NCBI GenBank assembly: GCA_022844585.1
Contig: JALHLM010000153.1
Coordinates: 1-11,464, forward strand
DNA: 11,464 nt
Source: Pirellulales bacterium
GTDB lineage: Bacteria > Planctomycetota > Planctomycetia > Pirellulales > JALHLM01
Reading direction: 5' to 3'
A program made the position numbers and the translations under genes. Under the pieces are notes generated by a model, which had not been told where the DNA came from, ran no database searches, and saw nothing but the letters and a program-made list of their open reading frames with translations. Position 1 is the first letter of the stretch; every line of letters starts with the position of its first letter. Below are positions 1 to 6,464 of the stretch, in pieces.

Positions 1-424
1 TCTGCTCCCAGGCCGCTTGCAGGCTAAGCCCGCTGTGCAATACCTGGATGCGCAAGTGATCTTCTTCGTTGATCATCAGGCTGACTTGCTCGCGGACGTC
101 GATGGCGACGCCGCGGGCACCTTCGGCCTCAGCGTGTTCGCGGCTGATCAAATGTCGCTCCACCAGAAACTGGCGATCCAAGCCCGCCATTTGATCGACG
201 CTCAGGTACAGCAGCTCGCCCGACTTCTGCATGCCGAGCACGTGATTACGCAGCGTGCGTTCGATTTCAGCGCGATCGGCCGTCGTGGCTTTCGTCACAA
301 ACGGAAATTCAGCCAGGTTACGCGCGAGGCGCACCCGGCTGCTGATGACGATATCGGACTCGGGGCCTTCGCCCCGGAGCCATTCGCCGCTCGACTTAGC
401 CAGATCTTCCAGTTCCACGAACAT
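1..424 (-). CDS. mcsB: Protein arginine kinase McsB, N-terminal part (cut by window edge)
   Basis: ATP:guanido phosphotransferase-family kinase that phosphorylates arginines on proteins, in Firmicutes marking them for ClpCP degradation. About 141 N-terminal residues are visible and the gene runs off the left edge. The family signature SSRVRLARN is at residues 28-36 (ATP-phosphate-binding arginines), VERHLIS at 88-94, and NEEDHLRIQ at 119-127, where the paired Glu residues 120-121 match the catalytic site of phosphagen-kinase folds. The N-terminus aligns from memory with B. subtilis McsB (GPESDIVxSSRxRLARN), which supports the ATG at 424; no in-frame start lies close upstream and the Shine-Dalgarno is weak. 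It follows mcsA by 68 bp on the same strand, so co-transcription is likely. The C-terminal half, including the phosphoarginine-binding region, cannot be assessed here. Confidence 0.95.
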   Translation of the reverse strand, partial: MFVELEDLAKSSGEWLRGEGPESDIVISSRVRLARNLAEFPFVTKATTADRAEIERTLRNHVLGMQKSGELLYLSVDQMAGLDRQFLVERHLISREHAEAEGARGVAIDVREQVSLMINEEDHLRIQVLHSGLSLQAAWEQ

Positions 425-492
425 ATTCCAGTTTGGTAAACCGCCGGCGATTGCTCGCCACGGTCAGTGCCTGCCCCGTGAGCTTCTGTGAC

Positions 493-1011
493 TTAACCTT
501 CCGTCGCCGCGGCTTTACCTTCGATGCGACGAATCTCGTCGCGAAGGTGCGACGCCTTCTCGTATTCCTCGCGCCGCACGGCTTCCGACATTTCGCGCCG
601 CAGGCGAATTAGATCGGTCTGGCGATCCGTACCCCCCTGCAGCTTCTGCGGTCGCCGGCCGGTGTGTTCGGTTTCGCCGTGCACGTTTAGCAACAGCGGC
701 TCCAATTCCTTGGCGAAGAACACGTAATCGTGCGGGCAGCCGAGCCGCCCTTTGCTGCGGAATTCGTAAAACGTGATTCCGCAGACCGGGCACGCCCGTT
801 GATCGAGCTTGGCCAGCTCTTCTGCCGTCTTGCCGACTTCTAATTGCTGCGAAAACAAGTTGGACAGCCCCGACGCCGGTTGCGGCTCCGCCTCGGTTTG
901 CGTGAGGTACTCGCGCGCGCAAGCCTCGCAGAGGTGGAGCTCCTGATGCTGGCCGCTCGCCAACTCCGTGATATGGAAAGTGGCCGGTTTTTCGCAACGC
1001 TGACACTTCAT
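493..1011 (-). CDS. mcsA: McsA-like zinc-finger/UVR-domain activator of McsB
   Basis: Small cytosolic protein of 172 residues that in Firmicutes binds and activates the McsB arginine kinase. It has zinc-type pairs CQRC (3-6), CEAC (28-31) and CPVC (74-77). The fourth site reads GCPHDY (91-96), so only one Cys (C92) remains where B. subtilis McsA has CSEC; His94 may substitute as a ligand. The C-terminus (about 134-165) is a UVR motif, with LRREMSEAVRREEYEKA followed by HLRDEIRRIEG, which in UvrB/UvrC and Clp partners mediates protein contacts. The ATG at 1011 has a good GGAGG Shine-Dalgarno at 1017-1021, 5 nt upstream. It is the first gene of the pair with mcsB; no ctsR precedes it, because the next gene is divergent. 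High confidence in the family. Confidence 0.93.
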   Translation of the reverse strand: MKCQRCEKPATFHITELASGQHQELHLCEACAREYLTQTEAEPQPASGLSNLFSQQLEVGKTAEELAKLDQRACPVCGITFYEFRSKGRLGCPHDYVFFAKELEPLLLNVHGETEHTGRRPQKLQGGTDRQTDLIRLRREMSEAVRREEYEKASHLRDEIRRIEGKAAATEG

Positions 1012-1077
1012 CGCCGCCTCCGACCGATCGGTGAAAGCGCAAGACTGCGCGCCTGATTTCCTCGCTTCGCCAGTGGG

Positions 1078-1105
1078 ATTCTAGCAATGGCGCGGGGGGT
1101 GTCAA
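1078..1105 (-). promoter_or_regulatory. Sigma70-type promoter of mcsA-mcsB
   Basis: On the minus strand a perfect TTGACA (-35, 1105-1100) is followed after 16 bp by TAGAAT (-10, 1083-1078). Predicted transcription starts near 1070, giving an untranslated leader of about 60 nt before the mcsA ATG at 1011. I see no CtsR-type heptamer repeat (GGTCAAA direct repeats) and no CIRCE element here, so heat-shock control of the Firmicutes kind is not evident from the sequence. Confidence 0.7.
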
Positions 1106-1240
1106 GGATTGAGCGTGCCGCGGCGTCGCGTCCTAAATCTAAGCGATCCCAAGGGATACGCGCCCGAGCAAGCGCCGCAGCGGGGCTGGCCGCGCAACCT
1201 CAACGGCGGTCCACTGATGGCACTTGTCGGACGCCGAAGA

Positions 1241-1246
1241 TAGAAT
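1241..1246 (+). promoter_or_regulatory. Possible -10 box of the NlpI-like TPR gene
   Basis: TAGAAT at 1241-1246 lies 43 bp upstream of the preferred ATG (1290). No good -35 sits at the right distance (TGGCAC at 1218-1223 is poor), so this is a weak call. If correct, transcription begins near 1253, downstream of the TTG at 1224, which rules that codon out as the start. Confidence 0.3.
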
Positions 1247-1289
1247 TCCGGGAACCTCCTTCGTCACTCCTTCCGCAGTGAAATCGCTC

Positions 1290-2174
1290 ATGCTTCGCTC
1301 CGCTCGGTTGTCGCTTTGGCTATTAATCCTGGTCGCTCTCCCCTCCTTCGCCTTTGCACAGGAAAACAGCCGCGTATTGCAATTGATGGCATCCGCCGAA
1401 AAAGCGCTCGACGCTGGTGAGATCGCCACGGCATTGCGCCTGACGAACAATGCGTTGGCCGTCACCCCCCAGAATGCCGAGTTACTGGCCTTCCGCGCTC
1501 GCGTGCTGGCGGCAAACAAGGATTATGCCGGCGCGATCGCCGACGCCGACCAGGTCGTCAAGATGGCGCCTAAATGGGTGTCCGGCTATGACTCTCGCGG
1601 AAGCTTTCGCTTCATGGCCGGAGACTTTGCCGGTTCGGTGGAGGACTTCGATAAGTCGATCGCGTTGCGCCCCAAAGTATCGGCCGAGCATTGGCAGCGC
1701 GGCATCTCCCTCTATTACGCAGGCAACTATGAGGCTGGACGCGACCAGTTCGCCGCGTATCAAACTTTGGACGGCTCGGATGTGGAGAACGCCGTCTGGC
1801 ATTATCTCTGCAATATCAAACTGGTCGGCAAGGAACAAGCGAGGAAAGAAATCCCCGCCACGAAGTTGGATCGCCGCGTCCCGCTGATGAAGGTCTATGC
1901 CCTCTTCAAAGGCGAAGGAACGGTCGAAGAGGTGATCCGCGCCGCACAAGAAGCCGGTCGAAACGAGGAAGAAAGCCGCACCCGCAACTTCTATGCGAAT
2001 CTGTACCTAGGGCTTTATTACGTCACCGAAGACCAACCGGACAAAGCCCTGGAACATTTGAAAGCCGCTTCCATTCCAGCCCATGAAAAGTCCGGCTACA
2101 TGTGGCACGTCGCCCGCATTCACGCGGGCTTACTGGAAAAAGAGCGTGTCAGCGAGCAAGGCGCCAAGAAGTAG
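1290..2174 (+). CDS. Exported NlpI-like tetratricopeptide repeat protein
   Basis: About 294 residues with an N-terminal signal peptide: a basic start, a hydrophobic core LSLWLLILVALP and a cleavage-type site ending AFA at 21-23. No Cys follows, so unlike E. coli NlpI it is not an obvious lipoprotein. At least three TPR-like units lie at about 62-162, with the typical pattern of small residues at the helix packing positions. The stretch HWQRGISLYYAGNYEAGRDQ (134-153), a later WHYLCNIKL and the C-terminal NFYANLYLGLYY segment resemble NlpI, a TPR adaptor for periplasmic proteases and peptidoglycan enzymes. GTG 1278 is an equally possible start that keeps the signal peptide; the upstream TTG 1224 would bury it and is unlikely. 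Role here unknown; protein-protein scaffolding in the periplasm is inferred. Transcribed divergently from mcsA. Confidence 0.85.
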   Translation: MLRSARLSLWLLILVALPSFAFAQENSRVLQLMASAEKALDAGEIATALRLTNNALAVTPQNAELLAFRARVLAANKDYAGAIADADQVVKMAPKWVSGYDSRGSFRFMAGDFAGSVEDFDKSIALRPKVSAEHWQRGISLYYAGNYEAGRDQFAAYQTLDGSDVENAVWHYLCNIKLVGKEQARKEIPATKLDRRVPLMKVYALFKGEGTVEEVIRAAQEAGRNEEESRTRNFYANLYLGLYYVTEDQPDKALEHLKAASIPAHEKSGYMWHVARIHAGLLEKERVSEQGAKK

Positions 2175-2432
2175 TTCGCTTGGCCACCGTCCCACGCGTG
2201 TTCCGTCCCTATTGATTCACAGGTCGGCGAATCCAGCCGCAAAAAAGGGTCGACCGTCCGTAGCCCAAGGGGTGAGCGAAGTGCCCCCCTGGAAATGACG
2301 GCAATTGGTCCGGGATCCCAAAGGGCGGCCGATACGCTCACCTTTGGCCCTGCAGCCGCCGGATTTACGCGATGTGACGAACGCCAGCCCTAGCGTTCTG
2401 AAATAGCAGATGCGCGATTCCACTGGCGCCAC
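2175..2432. repeat. Convergent gap carrying a repeat-like, hairpin-forming segment
   Basis: This 258-bp gap separates the convergent TPR and acetyltransferase genes and holds no credible gene. A hairpin can form at 2265-2292: CCA plus GGGG pair with CCCC plus TGG around a loop with the core TGAGCGAAGTG. The segment starting TAGCCCAAGGGGTGAGCGAA (2261-2280), and the text after it through about 2370, resembles short dispersed sequences I recall from planctomycete intergenic regions. Another such stretch is around 2183-2210 (CACGCGTG flanked by two GTCCC copies). The hairpin could end transcription from either side, but it lacks a T-tract. Copy number elsewhere cannot be judged from this window. 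Confidence 0.4.
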
Positions 2433-2957
2433 CTATGAAATCGGGCAGATTTCCGCGAGTTTTTCAAGATCGCGCCACCCGTACCCGCCGTGAAACCGGT
2501 CGGCGCTGTCGAGCAGCCGCTCCGCGCCGAGCGCCTCGTAGAAGCGGCAGGACGGGTTTTGCGCGTTGGCGAAGAGGACCATCGAATCGATTCCACGTTC
2601 AAGAAATCGCCACACGACGTGGCCGAGTAACTGCCGGCCCAAGCCGCGGCGCTGATAGTTCTGGAGCAAATAGATCTTGTTCAACTCGCCAGCGAAATCG
2701 GGCAACTCGGACGATTGATAATCCTGCCCTTTCGCGAAGCCGACCAGGCGTTCTGGCGCCGCCGATGGATCGACGGCCAGATAACAGAACCAGGTTCCGT
2801 CCTGGTGCGCAAAGGCATCGCACCACTGCCGCTCGCGAATTTCAAACGTCGGCGGCCGCGCGACGTGCGGGTACGTCGCCGCCCAGGTGACGACGTGCAA
2901 TGCCGCCAACTCCGGGACATCGTCCGGCGTCGCCTCGCGAAAAGTTGGACGCGTCAT
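2433..2957 (-). CDS. GNAT family N-acetyltransferase
   Basis: GCN5-related acetyltransferase of 174 residues that would transfer an acetyl group from acetyl-CoA to an amine; the substrate is unknown. The fold markers are in order: an N-terminal FREATPDDVPELAALH strand-helix, a TWAATYPH segment (24-31), the acetyl-CoA pyrophosphate-binding loop QRRGLGRQLL (102-111, Q/RxxGxG), and the motif-B region NAQNPSCRFYEALGAERL (131-148), whose Tyr140 is placed like the usual general-acid Tyr. Length fits a single-domain GNAT. ATG 2957 is preferred because the conserved fold begins just after it; a GTG at 2966 would add three residues. The gene begins 40 bp after the stop of the large TPR gene on the same strand, so it is probably read from that transcript. 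Confidence 0.88.
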   Translation of the reverse strand: MTRPTFREATPDDVPELAALHVVTWAATYPHVARPPTFEIRERQWCDAFAHQDGTWFCYLAVDPSAAPERLVGFAKGQDYQSSELPDFAGELNKIYLLQNYQRRGLGRQLLGHVVWRFLERGIDSMVLFANAQNPSCRFYEALGAERLLDSADRFHGGYGWRDLEKLAEICPIS

Positions 2958-2997
2958 CGGAGTCACTCGACGTGAGTCTGCGCGTTACGTGACGACG

Positions 2998-5958
2998 TCA
3001 TTTCGCTTCGGCCGGTGGCGCTTCCTTGGCTGGGAAGCCCGTGCGGAGCAAGCCGAGATAGTCTTCCGGAGCTACGCCCAACGTGCGTAGTTCGACGGCC
3101 GCCAGCGTGCGCTCGTTGTCGGCCGGCTCGGGCGAGGCGACGGCAATCTTGAATTGGCGAATCGCCTCTTCTTTTTCGCCGGCGATCATCTCGTACTTGC
3201 CGACGAAGTAGCGGAACGAAATCTCAGCGAGCTTGTTGCGCTCGAATGGCAGTTTTTCCACGGCCGCGATGTCGAGCGGTTTCGCTTTCTCGCCGTTGAA
3301 GCCGGCAATCATCATGTCCGTCAAACCAAGCAAGTCGGTGCGCGGCGTGTTCGGGCCGGAGACGACGTACTCGGGGCTCTTCGTTTTGACCATCTGCAGG
3401 ATTTCGTCGCGTCGTTTGTAGTCCCCCGCCGCATGCGCCGCGAACGCTGCGGAGAGGCCGTAGTCGGCATGCCACTCGTTGCGCTCGAAAGCGACGAGGA
3501 ACAGATCGACGGCCTCGGCAGGCTGATCCTGCAAGACGAGGAATGTGCCCAGGTCGGCGTTATCGAGCGTGCCGCGTTCGACGGACGCGCTTTCGGCCAT
3601 CTCCATCGCCTCGTCCAAACGACCGCTGCCGGTCCGGCGGCAGAAGAAATACCATTCCAGGGCACTGCTGCGATAGCGTTCCGAAAGATTCGCGAACCAT
3701 TGCTCCGCGGTTTCGAAATCTTCCAGGGCCTCGTGCGTGCAGCCGGCGGAGCTCAACGCCCAGCCGGCCCAAGTCTCGGCGGCTTCGTTGGCGTAGGGAA
3801 CGGCCTTTTCCCATTCGCGCTCGTAGGCGAAAGCGTCGGCGATTTGCACGCGCACCTGGGCGTGTCCGAGCCCGTAGTCCGGCTTGTCGAGATACGCCTC
3901 GAGCGTCGCCAGCCAGCGGTCCTTGTCGCCGCGTTTCGAATACATCGCGGCGAGCGACCGGTGGCTCTCGAGGGAAGGATCGACTTCGACCGCGCGCCGG
4001 AAGCACCGCTCCGCGGCGTCCCATTGCTGTTCACTGCTGTAGCGCAAGCCCAACGCTCGCAGGACCAGCGGCCACGATTGACTTTCGCGCTCCCAATCCG
4101 CGGCGCGCTCCTTCACCTGGTCCCACTGATCTTCAATCTGCAGCAATCGCCCCAGCGGCGAGTAGGGCATCGCCACCTTCATGATTTCGGCCGATTCCTC
4201 ATCGTTCTGCGGCGAAAGCCGATGGCGGATGACCAATTCCCAGAGCGTGTTGCTCTGGTGACTCCAGGCGGCATCGTAGAGCAGCTTGCCGGCTTCCTTG
4301 TCGCAGGCCCAAATCGTGTGATAGAGCGGGCTGGCGTGGATTTCGAGCGTGTCGTAGTCAATCGAACCTTGCAGCGTTTTGACCGCCGCGAGTTTCTCGT
4401 CCAGGTCCCAGTTCCGCGTGTCCAGGAATCCGCGATAGGGATGCTGCGCCACCAACGGACGGAAAAACGCCACGGATTGCTCAGGATCGACGGCCAGCGA
4501 ATCGCTTTCGAACGTGATCCGCCGCATGACTTGTAGGAACGAAACTTCGTTGATCATCTTGCCGAGCGCCGCCCAGGAGGGCTCGCTCGTGTCGAACGAC
4601 GGTTTCGCGTTCTTCGGGTCCGGCTTGGCCGCAACGTCCGAGGCGTCCCACAGCGCCTTGATGACCTTGTTGCGGAGCTTGAATTCTTTCTCCGATGATT
4701 CGTCTTCGCCGAAGATATTGCCGAGAATCCCGCCCGCGCCGGTCCCTTCCTTGACCCGCTTCTTGACCGCGGGGGGCAGGTCGTCGATCTCGTCCAGCCG
4801 CGTGTAGATGGTCGACGCCAGGATCTGCGGCGCCTGCGCGGTCGCGCCATGCTTGACGCTCACGCCGCCGAAGGTACAAAGCCCGTCGTGAATCCGGTAG
4901 CACTCCGGCATGTTCGGCAGCGTTTCGAGGGCCATCGTAACGATGTGATTCGCTCCGTCCGATTGTTCGACCACGTGATAGCGCAATAAGTCGCAAAGCT
5001 GCGAGCCCTTGGGTTCCCGCGCTTTCAGTCGTACGAGCGCGTCCAGATCGCAGCGGACGTTGTGCTGCGCGGCCTCGATCCAATATGGCAGCGCCGCGCC
5101 GGCGCGGTCGGGCGCCTTTTCGGCCTCTTCCCAATCCTCGAGCGCGTTCTGATGCATGCCGCCGAGCGAATAAGCGTAGCCGCGATGCCAAAGCGCCGAG
5201 GCGTTGTCCGGCTGCTTGGCGACGAGGCGCTGGCCGTACAGCACGGAACGCGCCAGATAAACGTGCCGTTCCTGCGACCAATGCGTTTCGGTCAGCACTC
5301 CGAGGTTCGCATAGCAGCGCGCCAGGGCGGCCAGCCGCGCGGGGGACTCGCCGTCTTCGCGCAACAGAGCGTGCAACTTGCGCGCGGCGCGGAATTGCGA
5401 GATCAACGTCATCTGTTCCAGGAGCGGTTCGATTTCCTCCGCGACCGCGGCCTCAGGCTTCCACGTCAACGGCGCGCCCTTGACGCCCGCCTTGGCCAAT
5501 AGCGCCGGAAACTCCGTGCGGGAATTTTCTTCCCACGAGGCGTACATCAATCGATAACGATTCACTCCCTTAGTGCTCCAGATGAAGCTCCCTTGCTCCT
5601 TGAGCGGCGGCTTTTGCCCGGAAAAGAGCGTGATCTTGTTCGGCTCTTCCGGCTCGAAATCCAATAACCAGGTCGAATACGCGCCCGATGTCGGCATCGT
5701 GTCGCCGATCACGGCGTCGCGCGTGATTTGGCCCAGTTCATGTCGCGCGGCGATCAGTATCGCCTGCCGCGCCATTTCGCGAATGATCGTGACCTTGGTT
5801 TCGCCGCCGTTGTCCATCACGCGGAAGTTGTGCGTGATGTCGAGACAAAACACCGGCGGATCAGCCGCGGTTTGCGCGGCGGCCGGAGACGTCGCCCAGG
5901 AACTGCACAGAATCGCAATTAGGCCAGCGAACGGAAGAATGAGCCCCACGCGTTTCAT
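2998..5958 (-). CDS. Large exported TPR-repeat protein of unknown function
   Basis: 986 residues. The N-terminus is a signal peptide (hydrophobic core about 4-18, cleavage suggested after SPAAA near residue 28), so export is inferred. Residues 30-170 form a compact non-repeat region (LDITHNFRV, WLLDFEPEEPN) that I do not recognise. TPR/Sel1-like helical repeats follow at about 206-285 (ALWHRGYAYSLGGMHQNALE) and more clearly at 630-690 (WDAAERCFRRAVEVDPS), 700-860 and 905-945 (YEMIAGEKEEAIRQFKIAV). A poorly repetitive middle (about 300-600) includes a charged stretch GEDESSEKEFKLRNK at 417-431. The ATG at 5958 has AAGGA at 5968-5972 as its ribosome binding site. First gene of a likely two-gene transcript with the GNAT gene. 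Scaffolding is plausible, but no enzymatic motif is visible. Confidence 0.85.
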   Translation of the reverse strand: MKRVGLILPFAGLIAILCSSWATSPAAAQTAADPPVFCLDITHNFRVMDNGGETKVTIIREMARQAILIAARHELGQITRDAVIGDTMPTSGAYSTWLLDFEPEEPNKITLFSGQKPPLKEQGSFIWSTKGVNRYRLMYASWEENSRTEFPALLAKAGVKGAPLTWKPEAAVAEEIEPLLEQMTLISQFRAARKLHALLREDGESPARLAALARCYANLGVLTETHWSQERHVYLARSVLYGQRLVAKQPDNASALWHRGYAYSLGGMHQNALEDWEEAEKAPDRAGAALPYWIEAAQHNVRCDLDALVRLKAREPKGSQLCDLLRYHVVEQSDGANHIVTMALETLPNMPECYRIHDGLCTFGGVSVKHGATAQAPQILASTIYTRLDEIDDLPPAVKKRVKEGTGAGGILGNIFGEDESSEKEFKLRNKVIKALWDASDVAAKPDPKNAKPSFDTSEPSWAALGKMINEVSFLQVMRRITFESDSLAVDPEQSVAFFRPLVAQHPYRGFLDTRNWDLDEKLAAVKTLQGSIDYDTLEIHASPLYHTIWACDKEAGKLLYDAAWSHQSNTLWELVIRHRLSPQNDEESAEIMKVAMPYSPLGRLLQIEDQWDQVKERAADWERESQSWPLVLRALGLRYSSEQQWDAAERCFRRAVEVDPSLESHRSLAAMYSKRGDKDRWLATLEAYLDKPDYGLGHAQVRVQIADAFAYEREWEKAVPYANEAAETWAGWALSSAGCTHEALEDFETAEQWFANLSERYRSSALEWYFFCRRTGSGRLDEAMEMAESASVERGTLDNADLGTFLVLQDQPAEAVDLFLVAFERNEWHADYGLSAAFAAHAAGDYKRRDEILQMVKTKSPEYVVSGPNTPRTDLLGLTDMMIAGFNGEKAKPLDIAAVEKLPFERNKLAEISFRYFVGKYEMIAGEKEEAIRQFKIAVASPEPADNERTLAAVELRTLGVAPEDYLGLLRTGFPAKEAPPAEAK

Positions 5959-5967
5959 GACCGACGG

Positions 5968-5972
5968 TCCTT
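5968..5972 (-). promoter_or_regulatory. Ribosome binding site of the large TPR gene
   Basis: AAGGA on the minus strand, 9 nt upstream of ATG 5958. It supports that start and the signal peptide it creates. Confidence 0.55.
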
Positions 5973-6009
5973 ACGAGAGGTTTTTCGAAGATTTTTCGCG
6001 GTTCGTTGC

Positions 6010-6039
6010 ATTGTCGGCAGTCGGCGACTTGGAAGTCAA
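6010..6039 (-). promoter_or_regulatory. Candidate promoter of the large TPR gene
   Basis: Minus strand: TTGACT (-35, 6039-6034), 18-bp spacer, GACAAT (-10, 6015-6010; 4 of 6 to consensus). Transcription would start near 6003, about 45 nt before the ATG. A small palindrome, GACTTGGAAGTC, overlaps the -35 side (6026-6037). Modest support only. Confidence 0.35.
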
Positions 6040-6132
6040 GCAGTTGGCAGGCACGGTATAAACGAACAGCCACCTAACACTCGGACTTTCATCGTCTCGC
6101 TCGTACTCCTACACGTCGTTTTCGGAGATTCA

Positions 6133-6309
6133 GAGCGGCCCGCGAAACACGCGATACACGCAAAACGTGGAAACGTTGTGAAATCCGAACGGATGCTCCG
6201 TAGGGAATACATGCTGGTGTATGTCGAAAACAAAGGCAGCGACTTCGCGAGGCATCGCATTCGGAACCTCCTGCTAAATCATGACTTTTGCGTGTTTCGC
6301 GGGCCGCTC
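6133..6309. repeat. 20-bp perfect inverted repeat flanking 137 bp
   Basis: GAGCGGCCCGCGAAACACGC at 6133-6152 is exactly mirrored by its reverse complement at 6290-6309. Inside the left arm the sequence continues as a degenerate 9-bp tandem pattern (CGCGAAACA, CGCGATACA, CGCAAAACG; 6142-6168). The arms also share TCGGAG on their outer sides, displaced by an insertion on the left. The 137 bp between contain no credible gene. I recall GCGAAACACGC units as dispersed elements in planctomycete genomes. The pair could be two copies in opposite orientation or the ends of a small non-autonomous element; no target-site duplication is obvious. Confidence 0.65.
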
Positions 6310-6317
6310 CGAGATGG

Positions 6318-6370
6318 GTAGTACGACGAGGTTCTTTCCCCCGCGCTGGCGCTTCGGGTTGGTATTTGGC
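6318..6370. repeat. Dispersed-repeat-like segment upstream of the AAA+ gene
   Basis: The segment around GACGAGGTTCTTTCCC (6325-6340) and CGCTGGCGCTTCGGGTTGGT (6343-6362) matches, from memory, a short sequence found many times between genes in planctomycetes; its reverse strand reads YQPEAPAR in translation. It directly abuts the right arm of the inverted repeat, so two repeat families sit side by side just upstream of the AAA+ promoter. This is recall, not a search result. Confidence 0.4.
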
Positions 6371-6390
6371 GGCAGGCCTGTCATGGCTGC

Positions 6391-6418
6391 TTTCCACCCA
6401 GCCCGGCGGCGCTATAAT
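6391..6418 (+). promoter_or_regulatory. Promoter of the AAA+ ATPase gene
   Basis: A perfect TATAAT lies at 6413-6418, with TTTCCA at 6391-6396 as a weak -35 (4 of 6) and a 16-bp spacer. Transcription would start near 6425, giving a leader of about 40 nt before ATG 6465. This placement argues strongly against a start at 6288. Confidence 0.6.
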
Positions 6419-6448
6419 CCTACGTCCGCCTGGTTCGAAATACCTCTT

Positions 6449-6453
6449 GGGAG
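6449..6453 (+). promoter_or_regulatory. Ribosome binding site deciding the AAA+ start
   Basis: GGGAG, 11 nt before ATG 6465. With the promoter at 6391-6418 it favours 6465 over the upstream in-frame codons, which lie within repeat sequence. Confidence 0.5.
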
Positions 6454-6464
6454 TGCCCCGCCTG

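Noticed and set aside
17..439. Open frame of 140 codons on the plus strand
   Set aside because: It is antisense to the clear McsB coding sequence with its SSRVRLARN and NEEDH motifs; high GC content keeps the opposite frame open.
1224..1289. TTG start giving a 22-residue longer TPR protein
   Set aside because: It would put polar residues ahead of a clear signal peptide and lies upstream of the possible -10 box at 1241-1246.
2990..3000. Palindrome TGACGACGTCA between the TPR and GNAT genes
   Set aside because: Short, overlaps the stop codon of the TPR gene, and the 40-bp gap is too tight for a convincing separate promoter.
3154..4536. 460-codon plus-strand open frame inside the large TPR gene
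   Set aside because: No recognisable domain and fully antisense to a gene with a signal peptide, ribosome binding site and TPR repeats; long antisense frames are common in GC-rich genes.
6207..6222. Small inverted repeat ATACA/TGTAT
   Set aside because: Five-base arms are expected by chance in a window of this size and no associated gene start was found.
6288..6464. 59-residue N-terminal extension of the AAA+ ATPase
   Set aside because: It translates repeat-like DNA and lies upstream of the TATAAT promoter and ribosome binding site that serve ATG 6465.
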